Assembly (NCBI GenBank): GCA_004802705.1
Contig: SGPL01000727.1
Span: 1-13,902 of the forward strand
Direction of reading: 5' to 3'
DNA length: 13,902 nucleotides
From: Bondarzewia mesenterica
Lineage: Eukaryota > Basidiomycota > Agaricomycetes > Russulales > Bondarzewiaceae
Shown here: positions 1 to 9,800 of the stretch, piece after piece
Layout: every line of letters begins with the position of its first letter
Position numbering within the stretch: the stretch's first letter is position 1
Position numbers and translations under genes: made by a program
Notes under the pieces: model-generated
Databases searched by the model: none
Told to the model about the DNA's origin: nothing
What the model saw: only the letters and a program-made list of their open reading frames with translations

Positions 1-483
1 TCCGGAGATGTATGTCTCTGTAGCAAAGGTAGCCAGTCACATGCAGAACAGGCTTGCGGTGGACAGGAAATGTGACTCTCAGATGTTGCATTTCTGGGTT
101 TAAACTCAGCGATCCAGATTCACCGGCGACAGCGACGGGAGTACCTCAGTCAGACAACAGCGCCGCCGGCGACGCCGTCAGCATCCAAGATCATATCGTC
201 GTCATCGTCGTCGACCACAGCGCTGAGTGAGCAAAGATCAAGAAACCAAAAAAAATCCGTAAATGGACTTATATAGGCGCCGACCAAGTAATTTTGGTTT
301 AGGTACACAACACAGCCAAAGTTTATCGATTTATCTTCCACTGTTGTGCTCGTGTCTCTTGGCATTCAATCCGGATACTACAAAATGAAACCATCCTCGC
401 TCAATGATGTCCCTCCTATCCTCTACTTACTTGACCTCCGAAAACCGCGGCAGCACCTCGCCTTGACGCTCAAGCGCTCACGG
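1..483. other. Intergenic region upstream of the GH79 gene
   Basis: No gene is supported here. A minus-strand frame in 150-365 ends in a run of six Asp codons (GTC/ATC repeats on the plus strand near 196-216), but it has no convincing codon pattern or splice partners, so I read the Asp run as a triplet microsatellite. A TATATA hexamer lies at 270-275. It is about 345 bases before the GH79 start codon and could serve either strand; its role is unknown. Confidence 0.4.
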
Positions 484-618
484 CCCCGCTGCGCAGTCTC
501 GTCATTTTCGTTATCCACTCCTTGATGCTGTTTTTTTTTCCTTCTCTAAGTAAATAACCCCCGCTTCGACTCGCTGTCTCAGCTTGCAACCCACTCTCGT
601 TCCGCGCCCTGTACCCCT
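484..618 (+). promoter_or_regulatory. Probable proximal promoter and leader of the GH79 gene
   Basis: The stretch before the GH79 ATG is pyrimidine-rich, with a T run and CT tract near 528-547, as is usual around transcription starts in filamentous fungi. CCCCGC occurs at 484-489 and 559-564. On the reverse strand this reads GCGGGG, matching the SYGGRG site bound by the carbon-catabolite repressor CreA/Cre1. Repression by glucose is common for fungal glycosidase genes, so the sites make sense, but six-base motifs arise by chance and no binding is shown. Confidence 0.3.
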
Positions 619-3044
619 ATGCTCTCTAACTTGTTTCTCGGCGCCCTTTCCGTGCTCGCGTGGACGACGTGCGTTGTACAGGCCGCTACCCAAATCACGT
701 TCCCAGAATTGCCGCCGACGGGGCATGCGCAGGTCGTGCAGGACAATTTCTTGGGCATCTCATTCGAACTTAGTTCGTTTGACACCTTATGTGAGTTCTT
801 GGATCTCTTCCATGTTACCTCGAGCAGGATGCGTACCATTGCTTTCCTTTTCGTGGCGCCCGGTGCATTTGGTCAAGTCCTATGCCGAACGGCCGCTCAG
901 GATTCTTTATTTTTAAGAATTGTATCTGACAGGTGGCATGCGCTGCGCGTCGCTTAGTCTGTGACGGATGACGCATTCGAGACCGGCGCAAAAGGTACTC
1001 GTGCTTCCATTTCCGTCGACTCGCGTCAATATCAGGTCGCGTGCAGCAAGCCTCAGGATATGTCATTGTATCACCTGGCGAAGACGAATGTCTACTCGAG
1101 CATTTCATGTGTACACAATGCAACCCTAGTTGAATTATTCTTCTAAATAATGCTCTTCACTCTGACGCGGAAATGTAACTGATCACACGACTAATACTAG
1201 GGGGTAAAACAAACACAACCCTCCCTTCTGCCATTCAAAATTACCTTTCCAATATCCGCTCCCGAATATCACACAACCTCCGCATCCGCATCGGTGGCAA
1301 TGGCATGGACAGCTCGACCTACGTTCCTGACCAGGAGGCAATGATCGTCCTCACGGACCCAGACGCGTACTTTAACGACATCCCCGCTGACTTTGGACCC
1401 ATGTTCTTCTATGTGCTCAACGCTATGGCCGACGCGGTGGGTGAGATGCAGTTCATCATCGGACTGAGCATGCAAAACCCGAGCAACGACTCGAACGTGG
1501 TGGAGCTCGCGACGGCTGCGGTACAGCTGTTGGGCGGACGGCTGGACGCCATGTTGCTTGGAAATGTACAGACCGCATCTCTCGAACTCACTACCTATTT
1601 TTTGCGATCTCATATTCATTGATTTTCAACTCAGGAGCCTGACTTGTATGCCGGCCACGGAACACGCGATTCATATATTATCTCAGACTATGTATGTCTA
1701 CACAATCGCTTTGATTTGATTTCTTATTGAGTGTGTGCTGACCTTCGCTTCAGATTCCAGAAATTACGGAAGTCCTCAATGACTTGCACAATGCCGAAGC
1801 TGGTGACTTGATCTCCAAACCTCTCATTGGCGGCCCTACTACATGCTGTTCATGGTACATACACATCTATCTAATCCTCCCTTGCGCACGAAACTCACGG
1901 GTGTTAGGGACCTTGACGATGTAATTACCGCGGGACTTGGGAGTGACGACTACAAATACTACAGGTGAGCTAGGCATCGACTCGAGCGCATCCAAACTTC
2001 TACTGAATATCCTGCAGCATACAACACTATCCTACTTATTACTGTAATGGACCAACGGACGCCAACACGAACATGTCTTATTTTCTATCGCACACCAACA
2101 GTCGGTTTATCCTTCATGATTCCACAACTAATTGGCTGATCTCGCGACAGTCCCGAAATACGTCAACTGGAATGCTGACGGCGTCACAATTGCGCAACAA
2201 CAGGGCGTACCGGTCCTCGTCACTGAATACAACACGGTCTCATGCGGCGGCTCTCCCACCATCTCTCCAACCGTAAGCGCCTTCCCTCGTCATAGAGACA
2301 GCTAATGACTCAATTTGTACCAACTTTCAGTTTGCCGCGTCGTTGTGGGCAGTGGACGCGGGCCTCCAGTTCGGCGCGTCCAACATGAGCGCGGCATACT
2401 TGCACACGCGCGAGTACGGCATCACCTACAATCTCTTCGACCCGCCCTCCGATACTTCCACAGAGCCCAACTGGCGCACAGGCTCGCCCTACTATTCCAC
2501 GCTCGTACTCGCCGAAACGATTTCACCCAATGGGAGCATCATCGTCGACCTGAACGTCGACAACTCTACCACTAACGTTAGTAGCCATGTCGCGGGGTAC
2601 GGGATCTATGACAATGGGGGGACCGCGCAAGGCAAGCTCGTTCTGATCAACTACTCGAATGACACCGAGCACAATTTCACCCTATCCACCAATATCACCC
2701 ACGCGCTCGGTCTCCGCGTACTCAGCGCGCCGAGCGTCAACGAGCAGACGGAGATCAGCTGGGCGGGTCAGACGGTCCGGTGGAACGGCGAGCTCGACGG
2801 CGTGCAGACGACGAGCTATTTGGAATGTCAGGACGGGTGCACCATCACCGTGCCCGGGCCCGGCCTCGTGCTGGCGCTGCTCGACCCGAACGCGTCGGAT
2901 ACCGACTCATTCTATACGGGCAATTCGACCGTCGCCGGCGCTGTGGGATACATATCAGCTGCGTCCCAATCGCAGCCGATGCGGTTTTCGATGGCGTGGG
3001 CAGTCCTTGCGTGGGCAGCTGTTGGGTTGTTGTTCGCGGCTTGA
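619..3044 (+). CDS. Secreted GH79 family glycoside hydrolase (beta-glucuronidase-like), probable GPI anchor
   Basis: Exons 619-790, 1201-1565, 1635-1691, 1754-1854, 1908-1964, 2018-2100, 2151-2272 and 2331-3044 join without a stop into 556 aa. The ATG opens a signal peptide, with cleavage likely after VVQA (about residue 22). Next come the family-like stretch DNFLGISFELSSFDTLWG, GGNGMD near residue 90, NEPDLYAG with the expected acid/base Glu180, and VLVTEYNT with the expected nucleophile Glu304. These Glu roles follow from clan GH-A. The last exon encodes a beta-rich C-terminal domain with several N-glycosylation sequons. The tail ends in small residues and an 18-residue hydrophobic stretch without a basic end, as in GPI signals. 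Fungal GH79 enzymes release glucuronic acid or its 4-O-methyl form from arabinogalactan-type glycans; the substrate here is inferred. Intron 2 separates the Asn and Glu codons of the NEP motif. All introns are GT-AG; intron 6 has a weak GTCGGT donor. No disabling change is seen. Confidence 0.93.
791..1200 (+). other. Oversized first intron of the GH79 gene
   Basis: This 410-nt intron has a GTGAGT donor and a TAG acceptor, with CTGAT about 18 nt before the 3' end as a possible branch site. Splicing rebuilds the Trp of SFDTLWG exactly, so both ends are well fixed. The other six introns of the gene are 50-69 nt. An internal frame at 961-1146 starts only at GTG and would not splice into the GH79 frame. 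A TCTGACAG acceptor-like site lies at 925-932, but an exon starting there meets TGA after ten codons. Insertion of foreign DNA is possible; no target-site duplication or terminal repeats were seen. Confidence 0.8.
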
Positions 3045-3979
3045 GGGGCTGGGCATCGCTTTGTTATTACTTTGTATTATTTTGCTTTCGCATCTGCATT
3101 TGCATGGATTGGTAGTTCGGTCGCATTTATCAGGCATGGCAATCATATTTTGTTTTGTGGATTTAGCCTGGACATCTGAAGTAAGCAGTGTGAGGCTGCT
3201 TGACGTGCCGTTCTCAGCGTTTACAGGCGTCCAGCCGAGGTTATGCTCGTAGCTCTTGGTGCGATTCATGGCATCGTCGGTCGCAGACCTAAATGCAGAA
3301 CACGTCGCCATCCACGAAGCTGCGGGTCAGAACAAATATAGGACAACATGAACAGAAAAGTATGATCCATAAATTGACGTACTCGTGCATTCGAGCATTG
3401 GATGTAAATCTCGTTACCATTGATCAGCAAACTGCTGGACTTTAAGCAGGAATGGGTCGCTGCCAATGGCTGGAGAACAGTGATTGCCGGTCGGTGCTGA
3501 ATCAGCGAGCAGCAGCGAGCAGCGCGCAGGAAAGTCGAGAATCCAATTGGATGGCGATATCCATAATCGAGAAGCGTCGGCAACGAACAAGCCGAGCTAA
3601 ATATGGACGTCTATGAGTCCAATCCGCGTGTACGGGAAATACAGAACTTCTGCCACTGAAGGGGATGATCAGAAACGAACAACTACGCAGTGCGAAGCAG
3701 GGGAACCGCTGGAGCAGACACTCGGCGCCATCCGATGACAGAAATTTAAGACTGGCAAAAGACGTAACAAACGCGGCATGCACGCAGGTTGGGTCCTGAA
3801 GGCATGCAACATTTTGACACACGAGTGCAATTTGCAAACAAGGAAGGGACTTCGTTCGATGGCGGATTGATGGCGGAGGCACCATGGTTCTGGCTCTGAA
3901 AGCTTCAACAGCCATCGACTGGCATAGACATTTGCGGCATAGAATCATGAGTTGTGAACATACAAGCTTCTTTTTTTCG
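3045..3979. other. Intergenic region between the GH79 gene and the zinc-finger duplication
   Basis: No gene is secure. On the minus strand two short stretches look weakly coding. One lies near 3402-3445, starting SLLINGNEIYIQCSNAR, and is followed by a GTACGT donor. The other lies near 3270-3320 after a CCCGCAG acceptor and reads FVDGDVFCI before a stop. The phases of these two do not join cleanly, so they may be decayed exons or chance. A minus-strand open frame at 3502-3948 is Cys/Ser/Arg-rich with no codon bias, and I do not call it a gene. No clear AATAAA signal follows the GH79 stop. Confidence 0.35.
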
Positions 3980-5195
3980 GGGATTTACCTCGCGTACAAA
4001 AACCGAGCAGAAACTGATCCAGTGACCCATATCCACTGCCACTGCCCTGTGTTCAGCTGCTCGAAACCGCCCACCATCTCACTGCCCACTCAACCGCAGT
4101 CGATAATGGATCATGTTCCCTGGAATTTCGCGTCGCCCTCATTGCACATGTCCCTGCTACCGGGGACTTTAGAAAACGAAGTACATCGCTTCATGAGCGG
4201 CGGCCCGCTCGCACCTGTTTCGTCTCAAACATCCGGCGGCCCTTCCCTGCAAGGTCTGCGAAGGCTTGCTAGAATATCCAACTCCGGTGAGCTGATATTT
4301 TGTGCACGGATAAGAGAGATGCGACTCACCTAACCATCAAGAGAATTATTGAGGAATGCCATATCCCTATGATGCACCATGCCCATCCTTGGCAACCACC
4401 CCTTCACGCCGACTATCCTGTCTCAACCGTAAACTGTATGTGTCTATTTGAGCCCTAGTCAATCATGGCACAATAACATCTTCCGATATAGTTCACGGGT
4501 CCATTTTGCGCTCCCCTCCTGCAGCAAAATACGCGACCATGCTGCCCATTCACAATGCCATATGTACCCCATTTCAATCCAGAGGATCGCTCGTCCACCT
4601 CTTGTGCAACGGCCGGACACAGCATTGCGGCAAGACATGGCCGCGACACTGAGCAATATGATTCGACCGGACATCAGGTCTGAGAACCACGAGGCGAAGG
4701 ATCTTCCGGTAATCCACGTTCAACAACAACTGGAGGCTCACGTCCTCCCAACTAACAACACAACATCAGAGGGGCACAATGACGTGGGATTTCCGATCTA
4801 AGTTGCACCGTCCCCTGACACTGTCCAGTTGTCGGCGGGAGGGCCTAGCGCCCCGTTGCCGGCCATGGCATTGCAAAGCACCGCTGGATCGCAGGGACCA
4901 ACGTGAAGACGATGATGAAGGAGCGCAGGAGCCACTAGGAAAACAATCCGAGCCAGTGGCGATGTTTCCACTTGACCTGCAGGAAGAACGGCCAACCTTT
5001 GTACTTTGGTAGGCAGGCCGACCTTGGGTGGCATAACAGATATGCAAAAGCACACACCCCACCATCGTACAAGTGCACCCATGAAGGATGCAAGACCACA
5101 TTGTGAAGCAGCACACACCAGAAGCACTGCTTCCCAAGTGATTACAGGCGACGTGAAGGGTGAGGCGGTCGCGGATTGGAGGAAAGGAAAGCAAG
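3980..5195 (+). repeat. Left unit of a tandem direct gene duplication
   Basis: Similarity to the unit at 5609-6803 starts in the leader, where TACCTCG and then CCGAGCAGAA are shared about 120 bases before each ATG. It runs through four exons and three introns and fades after the shared TGAGGCGG near 5161. Exon 2 has the same length (94 nt) in both, and intron 1 is 55 nt in both. The two units are in the same orientation, about 1.6 kb apart, which fits unequal crossing-over or local segmental duplication. Introns and leader are duplicated, so this was a DNA-level event and not retroposition. Confidence 0.85.
4106..5150 (+). pseudogene. C2H2 zinc-finger gene, left tandem copy, dead
   Basis: By comparison with the right copy the exons are 4106-4286, 4342-4435, 4492-4786 and 4849 to about 5141. 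The start MDHVPWNFASPS, the region SSQTSGG, the exon 2 stretch IKRIIEECHIPMMHHA and the exon 3 stretch ending LEAHVLPTNN all have counterparts in the right copy. Exon 4 encodes finger 1 (C-x4-C with H-x6-H; WRCFHLTCRKNGQPLYFG) and the start of finger 2 (YKCTHEGCK). Lesions seen: a 5-nt loss in exon 1 near 4240 shifts frame; exon 3 is 41 nt longer; the intron 3 donor position reads GG instead of GT; TAG at 4936-4938 stands where the other copy has AAG; and about 31 nt are missing near 5092-5096, removing the middle of finger 2 before HIVKQH. The ancestral role was probably nucleic-acid binding, inferred from the fingers only. A CKVC pair occurs in exon 1 in the ancestral frame. Confidence 0.75.
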
Positions 5196-5608
5196 AGGGT
5201 CCTGGTTGAGAGACGCACATACGGTGCACCGGGGACACAGTGGTAGGTCAGCGCTTCAGCGATGAGGGAGGATAGCACACTACTCAGAGGACTCACCTTC
5301 ATCGCTTTTTCTGACGTTGTTCTTTCCCTTCCTCGCCCCCGCCGCTCTCACTTGCTTTGCCCACGGATAGCATTTGAACTCTTGCACGGACTAACTCCCT
5401 CCCAACGATCATGAAATGCCCCCTTCCTTTCCCTCTCACCGCAGAAATCAATCGACGTACTGTCGTATCCAGAATAGATCGCTCACCTTGTTTGACCACT
5501 GATCGTGCGCAATGATCTAGCACATCATCTAGCATATCTTGATAATCGCTTTTCGCAACACAGAATTCACTATCGTTGCTCTTGACCGCGCTGTCCGAAT
5601 CGTAATTT
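5196..5608. other. Spacer between the two zinc-finger copies
   Basis: No gene is supported. A stretch at 5302-5362 (CGCTTTTTCTG... followed by CTCGCC and CTCTCACTTGC) resembles 6970-7015 downstream of the right copy, so the duplicated block may extend into the 3' flank with gaps. A minus-strand open frame at 5299-5694 has no codon bias or recognisable motif and overlaps the leader of the right copy. Confidence 0.4.
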
Positions 5609-6803
5609 AGGGCCTTACCTCGAGTACAAAACCCGAGCAGAAGCCGATCACAGGGACCTCCCTGCCAATTCCCATAGTGTTCGATTCCTCGCAACCACCC
5701 CCATCTCTCAGCAATAATGTATTTTGATCCTCAGGACTTCATGCCGTCTTCATCGCACACGTCTCTGCTGTCGGGAACTTTTGAAGACGACGCACATGGC
5801 TTCATGAGTGGTGACCCGCTCGCATCTGTTTCGTCTCAAACATCCGGCGGCCTTAACCCTCCCTGTCAGGTCTACGAAGGCCTGCTAGAAAATCTGCCTT
5901 CCGTAAGTTGATAATTTGTGCGTGGATTAGGACGATGCGACTCACCCAACCATCAAGAGGATTGTCGAGAAGTACCACATCCCTACGATGCACCATGCCG
6001 ACCCTTGGCAACAATCCCCTGATGCCGCCCATCCTCTTTCGGCCACATACTGTACGTATTCATATCATTCTTCACCTGTCACGGCAAAATAACGTCGTCT
6101 GTATAGATGGCGGGCCGATTCCCGGAGGACACCACCATTCGTATCCTCCGAAGCACTTGATCGTCCCTCCATCTCTTGTCCCTGCATTACAGGACACACC
6201 GCCGATGCTGGACGTGACAGCGACAGCGTGCGATAGAATTCGATCAGACATCAGGTATGAGCATTGCGAGGCGGAGGACGTGCTAGGGATCGAAGCTCCA
6301 CAATTGGAGGCACAAGTCCTCCCAACGAACAAGAAAACACCAGAGGCGTGCAACGACGCGGTATAACTCGCGGCGGTTACGCCGTCCCCCGACACTATTC
6401 TATTGTCGGCGAGAGGGCTAGCGCCCCGCTGCCCGCCATGACACATTCAAGAACGCCATTGAATCGCAAAGGTCAACGGTGACGACGACCAAGGAGCATA
6501 GAAACCGTAAGGAGGACACGCCCAGTCCTTGGGCGTGCTTCAGCCTGCCGTGCAGAAAGGGGAGTCAACCTCTATATGTTGGTAAATTGGATGACCTGAA
6601 ACGGCATGACAAGCTTACCAAAAACGCATGCTCACGATTCAAGTGCTCCTATCAATGATGCGAGGCCTCTCTCTCACACCAGGATGCGCTGAAGAATCAT
6701 ATTGCGACGTGGCACAAGCCAAAACCAGTGCCATGCCGCTTCCCAAGTGAGCACAGGTGATATGACGCGTGAGGCGGCCGAGGATTAGAGGGAAGGAGGG
6801 GGA
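5609..6803 (+). repeat. Right unit of the tandem direct gene duplication
   Basis: This is the partner of 3980-5195 in the same orientation, and it is the better preserved copy. Shared landmarks are the leader motif CCGAGCAGAA, the exon 1 block GTTTCGTCTCAAACATCCGG, the intron 1 block GATGCGACTCACC, the exon 3 block CTCCCAAC, the intron 3/exon 4 junction with CTAG followed by CGCCCCG, and the 3' block CTTCCCAAGTGA. Divergence is roughly even over exons and introns by eye. Confidence 0.85.
5717..6760 (+). pseudogene. C2H2 zinc-finger gene, right tandem copy, one nonsense codon
   Basis: Exons 5717-5902, 5958-6051, 6107-6360 and 6422-6760 join with matching phases into a 290-codon frame starting MYFDPQDFMPSS. 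Introns are 55, 55 and 61 nt (GTAAGT...AAG, GTACGT...TAG, GTATAA...TAG). The TAA at 6364 that seems to end exon 3 lies inside intron 3. Exon 4 carries finger 1 (CFSLPC at residues 217-222, then LKRH at 237-240, second His missing) and finger 2 (C253, C258, H271, H276; C-x4-C-x12-H-x4-H). The only break is TGA at 6656-6658, between the two Cys of finger 2. The left copy has GGA at this position, so one G-to-T change explains it. Translation to that point gives 256 aa with only finger 1. The protein was probably a small nucleic-acid-binding protein; the target is unknown. Intron 1 could instead end at 5930 (28 nt, TTAG), which also keeps frame but is unusually short. Confidence 0.75.
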
Positions 6804-6856
6804 CGACGATCGATCGGCACACTGAGGGTGTACAGGGAACAAAATAATGTCAGGCT

Positions 6857-6872
6857 ACCTGGACGTCCAGGT
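6857..6872. repeat. Perfect 16-bp palindrome
   Basis: ACCTGGACGTCCAGGT reads the same on both strands with no spacer. It lies about 100 bases downstream of the right zinc-finger copy. It could be a dimeric protein-binding site or chance; nothing nearby supports a specific role. Confidence 0.6.
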
Positions 6873-9800
6873 GACAATGAGCGGGCCATTATGATCCTCT
6901 TCGAGAACGTCTGTTCGGATTGAAAGACCTGCACTGAGGAAGGATCAATATTACTGGTCCGAGAGGGCCCGCCGCTTTTTGTCCCTCGTCGCCGTCGCTC
7001 TTACCTGCGCCCTGGCTTGTCCTCAACGTTCACAGGTCAAAGACGCGTACTTTCATCACGCACGATCTTCTCATCACATGACCGTCTGTGAGAAATAAAT
7101 TAGTGAGAGCCAACGGAACCAGTCGCTGAGTTAAAGCGTTGTATGGCATACATAGAAGCTGGCATAGAGTTGAAAGGACCCAACGAGGATGAGGAACGCC
7201 ATCCCTTGTCATGAAGCCGTGCTGAGGAGACTGACAGGCAAACCATGAAATGAGATTCGAGCTGATAAGGTGGTAGGTAAGTCTCAAACACTGTTCATTC
7301 ATCGCTACTTGTGAAAGTTCACGATGGCGCAGGTCCTCTTTGTACCCGACATTGCACAACACAGCTATCGGATAGACCGGAACCTCACCGGTCGACTCTG
7401 ATCATGGACGATTCAGCGGGCACTTCGAGCGGTGACCCACAATTGTTCATCTGTCCAATACAGAGTTGTCATCGAGGTGTCATTGAAAATGACAAGGGCA
7501 AGTTCTGTACCAGAAGGAGACAGCCCCAGAGCCAATAGATGGCTGCCAAGCGTCTGTGTCTGCGACTGCGATGGTAACCATCCACAGTGGCTCCCGACAC
7601 AGTTGCTGACCTCTTTTGGCATCCAAGGATCAGGTAGACAGTGAGACTTACATATGAGATGGTGAATACCTCCAATACCAACGCTATCGAGACCTAAGCG
7701 ACCGGTGTTGGAGCTGGCTTCGAGTCAGCATCGTGGCCGTCTTCTTAGTGAAAGGAATGGCGATACAATGCACTCAACCAGACGGCCGATCATCTGAAGG
7801 TGAGCGGTAAGCATGGTCAAGGCGCTGCCATTGCCGCGACCACAAAGCAGCAGACTGCCAGCAGGAGGCGATGCAAACAGAAAATAAATTGCGACGACGT
7901 ACGTATACTTCCTCCATCTGACATGATAACGACGATCGCGGTGCACGATGCCACAGGAGCCGAGGCCTAACTCGGGCGATCGCAGAAAGAGGCAGAGATA
8001 TCGAGGCATGTGAGCTGCTTAGACGACTGTCACTGACGATGGCGATGGCATAGATGTCAGCGGGCTCGGCGGGGGGGGGGGGGGGGGGAGGTCTGCGGTG
8101 AGGCGCTTGTGTCGATGTAGAGAAGGTGCTGAACACTCGAGTGTACTGGTGCTTAAGTCGCGATTGGAGACGAGACAGTAGAGAGATATCAGCGGATGAT
8201 ATCGAACGGGTTCGAGCGCTAGGACAATGAGGAAAACAATCGGTGACCTTTGGGCAGATAACAGGAGACGATGAGCATGCCACTGCGTCTTGTGTCCCTC
8301 AACTGAAAATTTCCGTAGACTTTGAGCCACACGCGAAAGATACCGTTGTTAACGGAGTGTAGCCGGCACGGTGACTTGAGAGCGTAAATTTTTATTGACG
8401 GCAGCGAGCAGTTCAGTTTGTTGGCACTTGCAAAGCATCACAAGTGAAAATCGCGAAAAAAATGAGAAAAAAAAATGGGTTCAAGATGAAATTATCATTT
8501 CAACGAGCGCGGGGAACGAGGCAAATGACCAGCGATGATAGTGAGATGAAAGTGAGGCAATCCAGAAAACTCCGCATGGATGTGGGAGGGTGGTCACGGG
8601 AAAACCGGGCCCTCGCTTGTCAATGGTCATGACTTCGCTTCTTCGCACCTTCTTGGAATTGGCTCACCGCAAACCTATGACACTCAAAGTTCACAGTCCC
8701 TCATCATCAACCGACCACCGTCGACGCAGCGGCCATTCAGAGCAGATTTTCCTACCGTTCATATTCCTAGCGTCCAGCACGGACGACCGGCTACCAGCGG
8801 CTACCGTATGCAGCTTTTCCCGAACAAAATATCGTGGACACTTCGAAGCGAGGAATTGTCGAGCTCTTCGTGGGGACGATCTAGTCACCCTTCCTCCTGT
8901 GAACATGGCCTGCGGATTCATTCGATGGTTCTTTCAGGCAATTTCGTCTTTCAAGCTTGATCTAGGAGTGTCTGGGAGTGCGTCAGTTCCTGACAGCAAT
9001 GTCACCGGGCACGTTAGAGTGCCCCTCCATTCTTGCTGACGAGCTATCGAACTCGCCTTTATCTTATGTCGACAACATGGATCTGAGAACATTGATTAAA
9101 GTTTTTAGATTGACTCCACTCTCGGACCAGGAAACAGGAGGCGACGCGGTGAGGCGCGGTTGTTTGATGGGATCACAATGGGGCCTCTTGTCTGGTACGT
9201 TCTCCCTTCTTTTGATTTTCTTCTTGGAAAGGCGTTGTATGGGTCTGGGAACTGTTGTTCTTCGGTGTTCAGCGTAGCCCATGCCGAAATTGCCAGTTTT
9301 TCATGCATTGGCGTTTCACTTCGGGTGCCAATGTCGTGGTAGTCTTCTTGCAATGGCTTGCGAGAAGTTTGAGGGTGGTCATATCACGCTGCTGCGGTGT
9401 TTGCTTGAGTAAATTTCTTACAAGGCGATGGTCGATGAGACGGACCTTCCTTCCGTGACTCCACTTTGGTGGCACGATGATGTGACATTATGTTATATTT
9501 GTCACTCCCGGCAAGGTGTGATCATGCTCTGAAGTGGTTGCCCCCTCCATCAGTGAGTACTGAATTGAAGGCGCACCTGGAGTTTCTGTCGTGTTGAACG
9601 CGATTTTATCTGTTGACTCAATGAGACAGTTTCTGTGATCTAAAATCTTGACATATTTTATGTGACATAGGTGGTCACACATCACATAGGCGAGGATGGT
9701 CGCAAGATGAATTTACCAGCGCTGCAGAGTCGGCATCCTTCAAGATGCATAGTAGGATTTAGAAAAATGACATAGACGATATGGATGGGCAGGACGCGGA

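Noticed and set aside
196..216. Asp-run protein on the minus strand
   Set aside because: The run comes from a GTC/ATC triplet microsatellite; no gene structure surrounds it.
2659..3252. 197-codon plus-strand open frame overlapping the GH79 last exon
   Set aside because: Arg/Ser-rich shadow of the GC-rich GH79 coding exon in another frame.
3502..3948. 148-codon minus-strand open frame
   Set aside because: Cys/Arg/Ser-rich with no codon bias, no domain and no splice partners; probably chance.
5903..5930. A 28-nt intron ending in TTAG in the right zinc-finger copy
   Set aside because: It keeps frame but is far shorter than normal fungal introns. Extending to the AAG at 5957 gives 55 nt with a CTCAC branch site, and the same length in the left copy.
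6364..6366. TAA at the end of the right copy's exon 3 (and TAA at 4799-4801 in the left copy) as the true gene end or a disabling stop
   Set aside because: Both lie inside intron 3. Removing 6361-6421 joins exon 3 to the zinc-finger exon in frame, and the left copy keeps a CTGAC branch site and CTAG acceptor at the same place.
7404..7538. Short frame with CPIQSC as a third zinc-finger copy
   Set aside because: The position suits a third tandem unit, but neither the leader nor the DNA around the Cys pair aligns with the two copies, and no His pair follows.
8019..8330. Minus-strand frame with a proline run encoded by the poly-G tract
   Set aside because: The run is a homopolymer artefact or instability tract, and all three minus frames stay open across it without codon bias.
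8590..9039. 149-codon plus-strand open frame in the gene-poor region
   Set aside because: Overlaps another open frame of similar length, has random codon use, and shows no recognisable motif or conserved start context.
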